Shown here: positions 15,769 to 24,042 of the stretch, in pieces | How the letters are laid out: each line of letters opens with the position of its first letter | How positions within the stretch are numbered: the stretch's first letter is position 1 | From: Kitasatospora humi | Lineage (GTDB): Bacteria > Actinomycetota > Actinomycetes > Streptomycetales > Streptomycetaceae | Direction: 5' to 3' | DNA: 64,000 bases | Assembly (NCBI RefSeq): GCF_020907985.1 | Contig: NZ_JAJJPA010000023.1 | Location: 1 to 64,000, forward strand | The notes under the pieces: model-generated | The model's database searches: none | What the model saw: only the letters and a program-made list of their open reading frames with translations | What the model was told of the DNA's origin: nothing | Made by a program: the position numbers and the translations under genes

Positions 15769-16539
15769 ATGCCCGAGCTGAGCACCATCCTCAACGGCCA
15801 CCCGTGCCAGGACCGGGCGGCCGTCCCGCTGCCGTCCGTGCTGATCGCCACCCGGCACGGCCAGTCCACGGCCAACGTGGAGTTCCAGCTCGCCGACACC
15901 ACCGGCGCGCTCAGCGTGCCGATCAGCTGCCGGGACGCCGACATCCCGCTCTCCATGCTCGGCCAGGCCCAGGCCCAGGCGCTCGGCCGCTGGTGGGCCG
16001 AACTGCCGCCCGCCGACCGCCCGCGCGTCGTCTGGTGCTCGCCCTACGTGCGGGCCGTCGAGACCGCCCGGATCGCCGTCGCGCAGGCGGCCGGCCTGGG
16101 CTCGGTGCCGGTCGGCCTCCCGGTCCGGTACGACGAACGGCTGCGCGACCGCGAGCTCGGCGTCCTGGAGATGCTCACCCAGGCCGCCATCTCCAAGCAC
16201 CACCCCGAGGAGGCCGCCCGCCGCCGCAAGATGGGCGAGCTCTACTACCGCCCGCCCGGCGGCGAGAGCTGGTCGGACGTCGCCCTGCGGGTGCGCGACT
16301 GCCTGCGGGACGTCTGCGCGGCGGAGTGCGGCCGCCCGGTGCTGCTGGTCGCGCACGACAACGTGGTGCTGATGCTGCGCTACGTGCTGGAGCAGTTGAC
16401 CGAGGCGCAGCTGGTGGCGCTGGAGCCGGTGCGGAACTGCTCCGCCAGCCTGTGGCGGGCCGGGCAGGGGCGGCTGCGCGGCGAGCTGTGGAACGACGTG
16501 GGGCACCTGGCGGCAGGCGGGTCGAAAGGGTCGTCCTGA
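15769..16539 (+). CDS. histidine phosphatase family protein (phosphoglycerate mutase-like)
   Basis: 256 residues. The catalytic ATRHGQSTAN motif is at about residues 27-36 (phospho-accepting His) and the second His is in LLVAHDNVVL near the C-terminal third. ERLRDRELGVLE matches the conserved acid region. Such enzymes remove phosphate from small metabolites or proteins; the substrate is unknown. It starts at ATG 15769 with GGGGAG upstream. The nearest downstream gene starts 73 bases later with its own promoter, so it appears monocistronic. Confidence 0.87.
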   Translation: MPELSTILNGHPCQDRAAVPLPSVLIATRHGQSTANVEFQLADTTGALSVPISCRDADIPLSMLGQAQAQALGRWWAELPPADRPRVVWCSPYVRAVETARIAVAQAAGLGSVPVGLPVRYDERLRDRELGVLEMLTQAAISKHHPEEAARRRKMGELYYRPPGGESWSDVALRVRDCLRDVCAAECGRPVLLVAHDNVVLMLRYVLEQLTEAQLVALEPVRNCSASLWRAGQGRLRGELWNDVGHLAAGGSKGSS

Positions 16540-16584
16540 TTGACGATCCGTGATCCGGGCCTCGCAGGGATGAAGGATGGCAAT

Positions 16585-16609
16585 CAGACTACGGTCTGAG
16601 TACAGTCTG
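16585..16609. promoter_or_regulatory. putative operator/promoter of the toxin-antitoxin pair
   Basis: CAGAC-TACG-GTCTG (16585-16598) is followed by another GTCTG at 16605-16609. A -10 like TACAGT (16601-16606) ends 6 bases before the ATG, suggesting a leaderless transcript. The repeats overlap this promoter, fitting antitoxin autoregulation. Confidence 0.55.
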
Positions 16610-16612
16610 CGT

Positions 16613-17098
16613 ATGAGCATCGCACACTTGGCTTCCGAGTCGGAGGCCGTCTCCTTCACCGACCTCTCCCGGAACCCCAAGGCTGTCGCTGCCAGAGCCG
16701 CAGCACTGGGGAGCTTGCGTGTCACGCACCGGGATTCGCCGGACATGGTGCTCACCACGGCGACTCGGGCGGAGCGCACGGAAGAAAACCTGACGACCGC
16801 GTCCCGGCTCTTTCTGGCCTTGATGAAACAGGACGACGGCGCCCGGTCGCTGCTGCTCGCCCTCCCCGAGGTGTTTCCGTGGGCGCGGCACCTCGATGAC
16901 GAGGAGGTCCGCGAGTTCACCGTGGAACTCCTGGAGGCGTTGTCCGACGCCGCCGAGCTGGGCGCGAGGGACGCGGTCCACCGTGCGATCGTCTCCTGGC
17001 GCGCGACCGCTCGCATCAACGCCGACCCCGAGCAACTCAGGGACGCGCGGCGCCCGCTCGATGACGGCAACCTGGGGCCGGTCGAGGTGCACGAATGA
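16613..17098 (+). CDS. probable antitoxin (Phd/YefM-like N-terminus, long helical tail)
   Basis: 161 residues. The first 50 residues have the Phd/YefM-like order: FTDLSRNPKAVAARAAALGSLRVTHRDSPDMVLTT, i.e. a helix, a short strand and an 'x-R-x-x-P' turn used for dimerisation and DNA binding. The remaining 110 residues are predicted helical and longer than in classical Phd antitoxins (about 80-90 residues in total). It overlaps the next gene by 4 bases. The start at ATG 16613 places it immediately after a promoter with inverted repeats. Antitoxin function is inferred from the N-terminal pattern plus the overlap; it could instead be a non-toxic regulator pair. Confidence 0.65.
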   Translation: MSIAHLASESEAVSFTDLSRNPKAVAARAAALGSLRVTHRDSPDMVLTTATRAERTEENLTTASRLFLALMKQDDGARSLLLALPEVFPWARHLDDEEVREFTVELLEALSDAAELGARDAVHRAIVSWRATARINADPEQLRDARRPLDDGNLGPVEVHE

Positions 17099-17445
17099 GC
17101 CCGAAGAAGGGTGACCGGGTCAGCGTTCCACCACTGAGCGGTTGGAACGTCATCTTCGGGACGACGGAGGCCGTCACCGGCTGGGAGGAGTTGTGCAGGG
17201 TGGCCCTGCCCAACGCCCACCGGTGCCTGGACGCGCTCCGTGAGGACCCGGCGTCCCGGTCCAACTGGAGCCGTCAGCACCAGCTTCGCGGAAGGCATGC
17301 CACCCGCGACTGGAAGGGCTCCGCACTTGAGCAGTGGGAGTACGAGATCACCAGCGGTGGCCGTGTCCGCTACCTGGTCAGCTGGGAGACGTCGACCGTG
17401 ATCATGGTGTATGCATCCCCTCGTCACCCGAAGGACACCGAGTAG
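17095..17445 (+). CDS. probable RelE/ParE-like toxin
   Basis: 116 residues, overlapping the antitoxin gene by 4 bases. It has the compact helix-helix-strand order of the RelE/ParE fold. Two N-terminal helices (about 30-55) precede LRGRHATRDWKGSALEQWEYEI and the strands GGRVRYLVSW-ETSTVIMVYASPRHP, ending in the basic/His tail common in the family. Such toxins cut ribosome-bound mRNA (RelE) or poison gyrase (ParE); which applies cannot be told. Similarity is by pattern only, so it could be an uncharacterised small protein. Confidence 0.6.
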   Translation: MSPKKGDRVSVPPLSGWNVIFGTTEAVTGWEELCRVALPNAHRCLDALREDPASRSNWSRQHQLRGRHATRDWKGSALEQWEYEITSGGRVRYLVSWETSTVIMVYASPRHPKDTE

Positions 17446-17454
17446 CCGTCACCG

Positions 17455-17498
17455 CCGAGGGCGCCCCGGGCGGCCGTGGCCGGCCGGGGCGCCCTCGG
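17455..17498. terminator. bidirectional terminator between toxin gene and katG
   Basis: CCGAGGGCGCCCCGG (17455-17469) pairs perfectly with CCGGGGCGCCCTCGG (17484-17498). Confidence 0.8.
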
Positions 17499-17508
17499 GT
17501 CACCGGGC

Positions 17509-19728
17509 TCAGTCCAGGTCGAACCGGTCCAGGTCCATCACCTTGGCCCAGGCCGCGACGAAGTCGTTGACGAACTTCGCCTTGGCGTCGTCGCTCGCGT
17601 AGACCTCGGCGACGGCGCGGAGCTCGGAGTTGGAGCCGAAGACCAGGTCGGTACGGGTGCCCGTCCACTTGACCTCGCCGGTCACCGAGTCCCGGCCCTC
17701 GAAGGTGGTGGCGTCCTCGGAGGTCGCCGACCACTCCGTGCCCAGGTCGAGCAGGTTGACGAAGAAGTCATTGGTCAGCGTCCCCGGGTTGGCGGTGAAG
17801 ACGCCGTGGGCGGACTGCTGGTGGTTGGCGCCGAGCACGCGCAGGCCACCGACCAGGACGGTCATCTCGGGGGCGGTCAGCGTCAGCAGGTTGGCCTTGT
17901 CCAGCAGCAGGTACTCGGCGGGGAGGCGGTTGCCCTTGCCCACGTAGTTGCGGAAGCCGTCGTAGGTGGGCTCCAGGGCGGCGAACGACTCGACGTCGGT
18001 CAGCTCCTGGGTGGCGTCCGTGCGGCCCGGGTGGAACGGCACCCGGACGTCGAAGCCGGCGTCCTTGGCCGCCTTCTCGACGCCGGCACCGCCGGCGAGC
18101 ACGATCAGGTCGGCGAGCGAGATCCGCTTGCCGCTCTGCTCCGCGTTGAACGCGCTCTGGATGCCCTCCAGGGTGCGCAGCACGGTGGCGAGGCGGTCGG
18201 GCTCGTTGACCTCCCAGCCGCGCTGCGGCTCCAGGCGGATCCGGGCACCGTTGGCGCCGCCGCGCTTGTCGCTGCCGCGGAAGGTGGAGGCGGAGGCCCA
18301 GGCGGTGGCGACCAGCTCGGCGACCGTCAGGCCGGAGGCGAGGATCCGCTCCTTGAGGGCGGCGACCTCCGCATCGCCGACCAGCTCGTGGTCGACGGCC
18401 GGGACCGGGTCCTGCCAGATCAGCGTCTCGCTGGGGACCTCGGGGCCGAGGTAGCGGGTGACCGGGCCCATGTCGCGGTGGGTCAGCTTGAACCAGGCGC
18501 GGGCGAAGGCGTCCGCGAACTGGTCGGGGTTCTCCAGGAAGCGGCGCGAGATCGGCTCGTAGACCGGGTCCAGGCGCAGCGACAGGTCGGTGGTGAGCAT
18601 CATCGGCGCGTGGCGCTTCGCCGGGTCGTGGGCGTCGGGGACGGCGTCCGAGGCCGCGCCGTTCTTCGGCTTCCACTGGAAGGCGCCGGCGGGGCTCTTG
18701 GTGAGCTCCCACTCGTAGCCGAACAGGGTCTCGAAGAAGCTGTTGTCCCAGGCGGTCGGAGTCGGGGTCCAGGCTCCCTCGAGGCCGCTGGTGATGGCGT
18801 CGCCGCCCTTGCCGGTGCCGAAGCCGCTCTTCCAGCCGAGGCCCTGCTGCTCCAGCGGCGCGCCCTCGGGGGGTGCGCCGACCAGGTCGGCGGGGCCGGC
18901 GCCGTGGGTCTTGCCGAAGGTGTGGCCGCCGGCGATCAGCGCGACGGTCTCCTCGTCGTTCATCGCCATCCGGCGGAAGGTCTCACGGATGTCGCGGGCC
19001 GCGGCCAGCGGGTCCGGGTTGCCGTTGGGGCCCTCCGGGTTGACGTAGATCAGGCCCATCTGGACGGCACCGAGCGGGTTCTCCAGCTCGCGGTCGCCGG
19101 TGTAGCGCTCGTCGCCGAGCCAGGTGGTCTCGGGGCCCCAGTAGACGTCCTCCTCCGGCTCCCAGACGTCCTCGCGGCCGCCGCCGTAGCCGAACGTCGT
19201 GAAGCCCATCTCCTCCAGGGCCACGTTGCCGGCGAGGACCATCAGGTCGGCCCAGGAGAGGCTGCGGCCGTACTTCTTCTTGATCGGCCAGAGCACCCGG
19301 CGGGCCTTGTCGAGGCTGGCGTTGTCCGGCCAGCTGTTGAGCGGGGCGAACCGCTGCTGACCGGCACCGGCGCCGCCGCGGCCGTCGCTGATCCGGTAGG
19401 TGCCCGCGCTGTGCCAGGCCATCCGGATGATCAGCGGGCCGTAGTTGCCGTAGTCGGCCGGCCAGAAGTCCCGGGAGGTGGTGAGGACCTCGGCGATGTC
19501 CCGCTTCACCGCGGGCAGGTCGAGGGCCTTGAACGCCTCGGCGTAGTCGAACTCCGCACCCAGCGGGTTCGCCTCGGCCGGGTTCTTGGCGAGGATCTTC
19601 AGGTTGAGCTGTTCGGGCCACCACTGGCGGTTGCCGCCACCTTGCGTGGGGTGCGGGGCGCGCCCGTGCACGACCGGGCAGCCACCCGTGCCCTCAGCCT
19701 TCGCTACGGCGTCGTGGTTCTCAGACAT
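17509..19728 (-). CDS. katG: catalase-peroxidase KatG
   Basis: 739 residues, the full two-domain length. Distal haem-side residues Arg102, Trp105 and His106 (RMAWHSAGT), proximal His269 (GGHTFGKTHGAG). The Trp105-Tyr228-Met254 trio that forms the covalent adduct needed for catalase activity is intact. It removes hydrogen peroxide in the cytoplasm. It starts at ATG 19728 with GGAAGGATT upstream. The divergent Fur-family gene is the expected peroxide-sensing repressor; the usual arrangement in actinomycetes is furA-katG in tandem, so the divergent layout here is a variation. The C-terminal domain (from about residue 420) is present and unbroken. Confidence 0.97.
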   Translation of the reverse strand: MSENHDAVAKAEGTGGCPVVHGRAPHPTQGGGNRQWWPEQLNLKILAKNPAEANPLGAEFDYAEAFKALDLPAVKRDIAEVLTTSRDFWPADYGNYGPLIIRMAWHSAGTYRISDGRGGAGAGQQRFAPLNSWPDNASLDKARRVLWPIKKKYGRSLSWADLMVLAGNVALEEMGFTTFGYGGGREDVWEPEEDVYWGPETTWLGDERYTGDRELENPLGAVQMGLIYVNPEGPNGNPDPLAAARDIRETFRRMAMNDEETVALIAGGHTFGKTHGAGPADLVGAPPEGAPLEQQGLGWKSGFGTGKGGDAITSGLEGAWTPTPTAWDNSFFETLFGYEWELTKSPAGAFQWKPKNGAASDAVPDAHDPAKRHAPMMLTTDLSLRLDPVYEPISRRFLENPDQFADAFARAWFKLTHRDMGPVTRYLGPEVPSETLIWQDPVPAVDHELVGDAEVAALKERILASGLTVAELVATAWASASTFRGSDKRGGANGARIRLEPQRGWEVNEPDRLATVLRTLEGIQSAFNAEQSGKRISLADLIVLAGGAGVEKAAKDAGFDVRVPFHPGRTDATQELTDVESFAALEPTYDGFRNYVGKGNRLPAEYLLLDKANLLTLTAPEMTVLVGGLRVLGANHQQSAHGVFTANPGTLTNDFFVNLLDLGTEWSATSEDATTFEGRDSVTGEVKWTGTRTDLVFGSNSELRAVAEVYASDDAKAKFVNDFVAAWAKVMDLDRFDLD

Positions 19729-19932
19729 CGGAATCCTTCCGGACCAGGCGGATGCGGGTATGTCTTGAAAGTGCTGCGTCTCTTGACCGGTGTGTCTCTT
19801 GGCTATCTTCAGAACCGATCCTACGATGGACAGAGTCTAAGTCAAGATCCGACACACCTTCGGATCCGATCAGACCCCGGACACCCATTGGTAAACTTCG
19901 GGCGTCCCCCGAACCGAATAGGTGAAACCCAT
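19729..19932. promoter_or_regulatory. katG-fur divergent promoter region
   Basis: 204 bases. An AT-richer core AGAGTCTAAGTCAAGATC (19832-19849) is the best candidate Fur/CatR-type binding site. TGTCTCTTG-like direct repeats lie at about 19783-19802. A hairpin TTCGGG-CGTCC-CCCGAA occurs near 19898-19914, just before the fur start. No element could be matched base-for-base to a published consensus. Confidence 0.45.
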
Positions 19933-20343
19933 ATGAGCGACCTGCTGGAGCGACTGCGTGGGCGTGGCTGGCGGCTGACTTCCCAGCGGCGCGTCGTCGC
20001 CGAGGTCCTCGACGGCGACCACGTGCACCTCACCGCCGACGAGGTGCACGCCCGGGCGACCCAGCGGCTGCCCGAGATCTCCCGCGCGACCGTCTACAAC
20101 ACCCTCGGCGAGCTGGTCTCCCTCGGCGAGGTCATCGAGGTCTCCACCGACGGCCGCGCCAAGCGCTACGACCCCAACGCGCACCAGCCGCACCAGCACC
20201 TGGTCTGCTCCGGCTGCGGCACCATCCGCGACGTGCGCCCGCTCGGCGACCCGCTGGCGGACCTCCCGGCGGACCAGCGGTTCGGCTTCACCGTCTCGGA
20301 GGTCGAGGTCACCTACCGCGGGCTCTGCCCCTCCTGCGCATGA
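19933..20343 (+). CDS. Fur-family regulator (CatR/PerR/FurA-like)
   Basis: 136 residues. Winged helix with SQRRVVAEVL and recognition helix RATVYNTLGELVSLG. Regulatory metal site candidates are in NAHQPHQHLVC (His-rich). Two CxxC pairs (Cys92/95 and Cys132/135) would hold the structural zinc. The location beside katG argues for a peroxide sensor whose metal-bound form represses katG. A zinc or iron sensor cannot be excluded from sequence alone. The ATG at 19933 has only a weak AGGTG ribosome site. Divergent from katG, so one intergenic region controls both. Confidence 0.88.
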   Translation: MSDLLERLRGRGWRLTSQRRVVAEVLDGDHVHLTADEVHARATQRLPEISRATVYNTLGELVSLGEVIEVSTDGRAKRYDPNAHQPHQHLVCSGCGTIRDVRPLGDPLADLPADQRFGFTVSEVEVTYRGLCPSCA

Positions 20344-20470
20344 CACCACAGCAGTCAACGTAGCGGCCCGGAGCGCAGCTCCCCCGGGAAAACCCGAAGT
20401 TCGCCGGAAAATCCCCTCCCCCTGCTGAGGCATCGTCACCTCCGCCCGGGCCGAGGACCATTGACGCCGA

Positions 20471-20493
20471 GTAGATACTGAGTGTAGATACTG
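20471..20493. promoter_or_regulatory. direct repeats over the PadR promoter
   Basis: GTAGATACTG occurs twice (20471-20480, 20484-20493). TTGACG at 20461-20466 and TAGATA at 20485-20490 (18-base spacer) form a promoter ending 7 bases before the ATG. The repeats are the likely PadR binding site. Confidence 0.65.
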
Positions 20494-20497
20494 GGTT

Positions 20498-21022
20498 ATG
20501 ACAGTTCCCCTCGCCTTACTCGGGCTGCTGGAACGGGCGCCCAGCCACGGCTACGACCTCAAGCGCGACTACGACAACCTGTTCGGGCGCGACAAACCGC
20601 TGCCGCCCGGCCAGGTGTACTCGACCCTCGGGCGGCTGGCCCGGGACGGCAAGGTGGTGATGGACGAGGTCGGTCCCGGCACCGGCCCCGACCGCAAGCG
20701 CTACGTCATCACCGACACCGGCGCGGTCGAGCTGCACTCCTGGCTCGCCGAGCCCGCCGACCCCGAACCGCACCTGCAGACCGTGTTGTTCACCAAGGTG
20801 GTGCTGGCGCTGCTGCTGGAACGCGATGCCGCCGGCTACCTCGACGCCCAGCGCGCGTCCCATCTGCGCCGGATGCGCGAGCTCACCGAAGTGCGGCGCG
20901 GCGGCGCCCTGGTGGACCGCCTGCTCGCCGACCACGGCCTCTTCCACCTGGAAGCCGACCTGCGCTGGATCGACCAGACCGCCGCCCGGCTCGGCCAGCT
21001 CGCCGAGGAGGTGCTGCGATGA
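20498..21022 (+). CDS. PadR-family transcriptional regulator
   Basis: 174 residues. PadR winged helix at the N-terminus (LALLGLLERAPSHGYDLKRDYDNLF, then PGQVYSTLGRLARDGKV and wing GPGTGPDRKRYVIT). A C-terminal helical Vir_act_alpha_C-like dimerisation part follows. First gene of a three-gene operon with an ABC ATPase and permease, joined by 4-base overlaps. It probably represses the operon until a compound exported by the transporter binds. The transcript appears leaderless because the -10 element is so close to the ATG. Confidence 0.88.
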   Translation: MTVPLALLGLLERAPSHGYDLKRDYDNLFGRDKPLPPGQVYSTLGRLARDGKVVMDEVGPGTGPDRKRYVITDTGAVELHSWLAEPADPEPHLQTVLFTKVVLALLLERDAAGYLDAQRASHLRRMRELTEVRRGGALVDRLLADHGLFHLEADLRWIDQTAARLGQLAEEVLR

Positions 21023-21708
21023 CCGGCATCGTGCTGGAGGCCCGCGGGCTGGAGCTGTCCTTCGGGCCGACGCCCGCCCTGCGGGGCGCCGACCTCGCCG
21101 TCGAGGCCGGCGAGATCCTGGCCATCATGGGCCCCAGCGGCTCCGGCAAGTCGACCCTGCTGCACTGCCTGGCCGGCATCCTCACCCCCGACGCCGGGGA
21201 GATCGAATTCGCCGGCCGGCGGCTGGACACGATGAAAGAGGCACAGCGCAGCGAGCTGCGCCGGGACCGCTTCGGATTCGTCTTCCAGTTCGGCCAGTTG
21301 GTGCCCGAGCTGACCGCTGAGGAGAACGTGGCGCTGCCGCTGCTGCTGGGCGGCCGCAAGCGCGCCGCCGCGCTCGCCGAGGCCCGCAGCTGGTTCGGGC
21401 GGCTCGGGCTGGACGGCCTGGAGGCCCGCCGTTCCGGCGAGTTGTCCGGTGGCCAGGCCCAACGCGTCGCGCTGGCACGGGCCATGGTCACCCGGCCGGA
21501 CGTCATCTTCGCCGACGAGCCGACCGGCGCGCTGGACTCGCTCACCGGCGAGCAGGTGATGGACCTGCTGGTCTCCACCGCCCGCGAGCACGGCACCACG
21601 GTCGTGGTGGTCACCCACGAGCCCCGGGTGGCGGCCTGCGCGGACCGTGAAGTCACCGTCCGGGACGGCAGGGTGACCACCGCCTTCATGGAACGGATGG
21701 CTTCGTGA
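21019..21708 (+). CDS. ABC transporter ATP-binding protein (MacB/FtsE-like)
   Basis: 229 residues. Walker A GPSGSGKST at 38-46, signature LSGGQ at 142-146, Walker B VIFADE at 162-167 followed by PTGALDS, and a switch His in VVVTHEP. Q-loop FQFGQLVPELTAEENV. The size and sequence fit the LolD/MacB/FtsE group that pairs with FtsX-like permeases. It starts ATGA over the padR stop and ends over the permease start, so all three genes are co-translated. It should energise efflux or envelope work by the permease next to it. Confidence 0.93.
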   Translation: MTGIVLEARGLELSFGPTPALRGADLAVEAGEILAIMGPSGSGKSTLLHCLAGILTPDAGEIEFAGRRLDTMKEAQRSELRRDRFGFVFQFGQLVPELTAEENVALPLLLGGRKRAAALAEARSWFGRLGLDGLEARRSGELSGGQAQRVALARAMVTRPDVIFADEPTGALDSLTGEQVMDLLVSTAREHGTTVVVVTHEPRVAACADREVTVRDGRVTTAFMERMAS

Positions 21709-23987
21709 TCAGCCTGGGCATCCGGTTGGCCCTGGCCGGCGGTCGGGAGGCGCTGGCCCGGCTGGTCGTCATCGCCTGCGCCGTGGCGGCCGGGGTCGGC
21801 CTGCTGCTCGGCATGCTGGCCGCGATCAACGGCGTGCACAGCCAGGACAACCGCTACTCCTGGCTCAACAGCGCGCACTCCACCGACACCCCGCGCAGCG
21901 GGGTGGACCCGCTCTGGTGGCGGCTCAGCGGCGACGCCTACCAGGGCGAGCGGATCGGCCGGGTCGACGTGGCCGCCACCGGCACCAACTCACCGGTTCC
22001 ACCCGGGATTCCGAGGCTGCCCGCGCCCGGCGAGTACTACGCCTCGCCCGCACTCGCCAGGCTGCTGGCCGACCTGCCGGCCGACCAGCTGGCCGACCGC
22101 TACCCCGGCCACCTCGTGGGCACCATCGGTTCGACCGCCCTGCCGGGCCCCGACTCGCTGGTCATCGTGGTCGGCCGCACGCCAGCGGAGGTCAAGGCCG
22201 CGGACGGTTCTCATGAGATCACCTCGATCACGACCACCCCGTCGACCGACTGCGACGACTGCCCGGTCGGCCCCAAGGGCAGCTCCGTGATCCTGATCCT
22301 CTCGGTGACCGCCGGGGCCCTGGTCTTCCCGGTGCTGATCCTGGTCGGCATGGCGACCCGGCTGTCCGCTGCCCGCCGGGAGTACCGGTTCGCGGCGATG
22401 CGGCTGGTCGGCGCCACCCCGCGGCAGGTCTCCGTGATCGCCACCGCGGAGGCCGCGCTCGCCGCCGCGGCCGGCGTCGCGATCGGCTTCGCGGTCTTCC
22501 CGCCGATCCGGCTGGCACTGGTACGGATGGACTTCACCGGTACGCCGTTCTTCCTCAGTGACCTGTCGCTCAACCTCTGGGACGTGCTGCTGGTCGTCCT
22601 CGGGGTGCCGGTCGCGGCCGCCGTCGCAGCCGGGATCGCGCTGGCCCGGGTGCGGGTCTCGCCGCTCGGGGTGGCCCGGCGCGTCACGCCCCCGCCACCC
22701 AGGGCCTGGCGGCTGCTGCCGATGCTGCTGGGCGTCGCGGAACTGGCGTTCTTCATCGGCCGACGGCCGAACACCTCGGCCGGCCAGTCGATGGCGTTCA
22801 CACCCGGCATGGTACTGATCCTGGGCGGGCTGGTGTACGCCGGACCGTGGCTGACCATGGTGGGCGCACGGCTGATGGTGGGACGCAGCAACGACCCGGC
22901 CGTGCTGATCGCCGGACGCCGGCTGGCCGACGACCCCAAGGCCGGCTTCCGCTCGGTCGGCGGGCTGGTGCTGGCGCTCTGCGTCACCACCGGATCGGTT
23001 GCCATCATCACCGCGATCACCGCCGAACGCGGGCTGCCCGAGATCTACACCGCCGGCGCCGGCGCGGCCGTCGACCACACCGTGCTCGGCTCCTACCTGA
23101 CCGGGTGGGGGGACGATGGAAGGCCGACCGGTGCGGAGAAGCCGCTGCCGGCGTCGGTGACGACGCAGTTGCGGGCGATTCCCGGGGTAGCCGGGGTGAC
23201 CGTGATCCACGCCGATCCGCTCGGCACCCCCGACCCCACGGAACACCAGGGGCCCGTCGGCGCGGCACGCCAGGGCGGACTGGCCTCCTGTGAACAGCTG
23301 GCCGGCACCCCGCTGTTCCACACCTGCGCAGCGGGAGCCCAGACCGCCACCACGGCGGCCGATTTCGACGGTTTCGGGGTGGACATCGGGAGCAACTGGC
23401 CGCGGCAGTGGCCGACTTCCAGCGTGCCGGCCGCACAGCTGGACGGCCTGCCGGTGCTCGACGTGGTGGTGGGAACGACGGGCTCCGCCGCCACCGTCGA
23501 GCGGGTCCGGACGCTGCTGGAGGGCACCTACCCCGACCGTGCCATGGCCCCGTGGACGCTGAGCGAGTACCGCACGCAGGCGCAGGGCCAGTTGAGCTCG
23601 TTCCAGCGGCTCGCCAACACGGTCACCCTGGCCAGCCTGGTGGTCGCCGGGTGCAGCCTGGCCGTCGGTGTGGCCGGCGGACTCAGCGAGCGCAGGCGGC
23701 CGTTCAGCCTGCTGCGACTGACGGGTGTGCAGTTGGGGGTGCTGCGCCGGACGGTGCTGCTGGAGAGCGCGATGCCGCTGCTGGTGGTGTCGGGGGTGGC
23801 CATCGGCATGGGGTTCCTGGCGGCCGAGCTGTTCCTGAAGGCGCAGTTGGGCTACTCGGTGCGCTCGCCCGGTGCGATGTACTGCGTGATGGTGGTCGGC
23901 GGGCTGGCGGCGTCGCTCGGGGTGATCACGTCCACCCTGCCGCTGCTGCGGCGGATCACCGGGCCCGAGGCCGCGCGCAACGACTGA
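21705..23987 (+). CDS. FtsX-like ABC transporter permease
   Basis: 760 residues with two FtsX-type membrane blocks. One N-terminal helix lies at about 8-40. Three helices follow a first extracellular segment (about residues 195-320), a further pair lies near 340-390, another helix near 420, and a last FtsX set at about 640-755 (LASLVVAGCSLAVGVAGGL ... LPLLRRITGP). The two large loops (about 45-190 and 460-620) face outside; the second has a Cys pair (SCEQLAGTPLFHTC) that may form a disulfide. Paired with a dedicated ATPase and PadR regulator, this is most like a peptide or antibiotic resistance exporter. Substrate unknown. Starts GTG 21705. Confidence 0.87.
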   Translation: MISLGIRLALAGGREALARLVVIACAVAAGVGLLLGMLAAINGVHSQDNRYSWLNSAHSTDTPRSGVDPLWWRLSGDAYQGERIGRVDVAATGTNSPVPPGIPRLPAPGEYYASPALARLLADLPADQLADRYPGHLVGTIGSTALPGPDSLVIVVGRTPAEVKAADGSHEITSITTTPSTDCDDCPVGPKGSSVILILSVTAGALVFPVLILVGMATRLSAARREYRFAAMRLVGATPRQVSVIATAEAALAAAAGVAIGFAVFPPIRLALVRMDFTGTPFFLSDLSLNLWDVLLVVLGVPVAAAVAAGIALARVRVSPLGVARRVTPPPPRAWRLLPMLLGVAELAFFIGRRPNTSAGQSMAFTPGMVLILGGLVYAGPWLTMVGARLMVGRSNDPAVLIAGRRLADDPKAGFRSVGGLVLALCVTTGSVAIITAITAERGLPEIYTAGAGAAVDHTVLGSYLTGWGDDGRPTGAEKPLPASVTTQLRAIPGVAGVTVIHADPLGTPDPTEHQGPVGAARQGGLASCEQLAGTPLFHTCAAGAQTATTAADFDGFGVDIGSNWPRQWPTSSVPAAQLDGLPVLDVVVGTTGSAATVERVRTLLEGTYPDRAMAPWTLSEYRTQAQGQLSSFQRLANTVTLASLVVAGCSLAVGVAGGLSERRRPFSLLRLTGVQLGVLRRTVLLESAMPLLVVSGVAIGMGFLAAELFLKAQLGYSVRSPGAMYCVMVVGGLAASLGVITSTLPLLRRITGPEAARND

Positions 23988-23998
23988 ATCCCGGTGCG

Positions 23999-24031
23999 GG
24001 TGACGGCAGCCGCGGGGGAGCTGCCGTCACC
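23999..24031. terminator. terminator between convergent genes
   Basis: GGTGACGGCAGC (23999-24010) pairs with GCTGCCGTCACC (24020-24031), serving the permease gene and the regulator gene on the other strand. Confidence 0.75.
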
Positions 24032-24042
24032 GCGTTCCGCGG

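Noticed and set aside
17476..20343. Very long open frame opposite katG
   Set aside because: High GC leaves stop-free frames on the other strand. Its amino-acid content is shadow-like, and katG is unambiguous. Only the last 136 residues (the Fur gene from 19933) are real.
21987..22012. A GGAAT-N18-GTT SigR-like match on the minus strand
   Set aside because: It lies inside the ABC permease gene, reads antisense, and no minus-strand gene follows. Chance match in GC-rich coding DNA.
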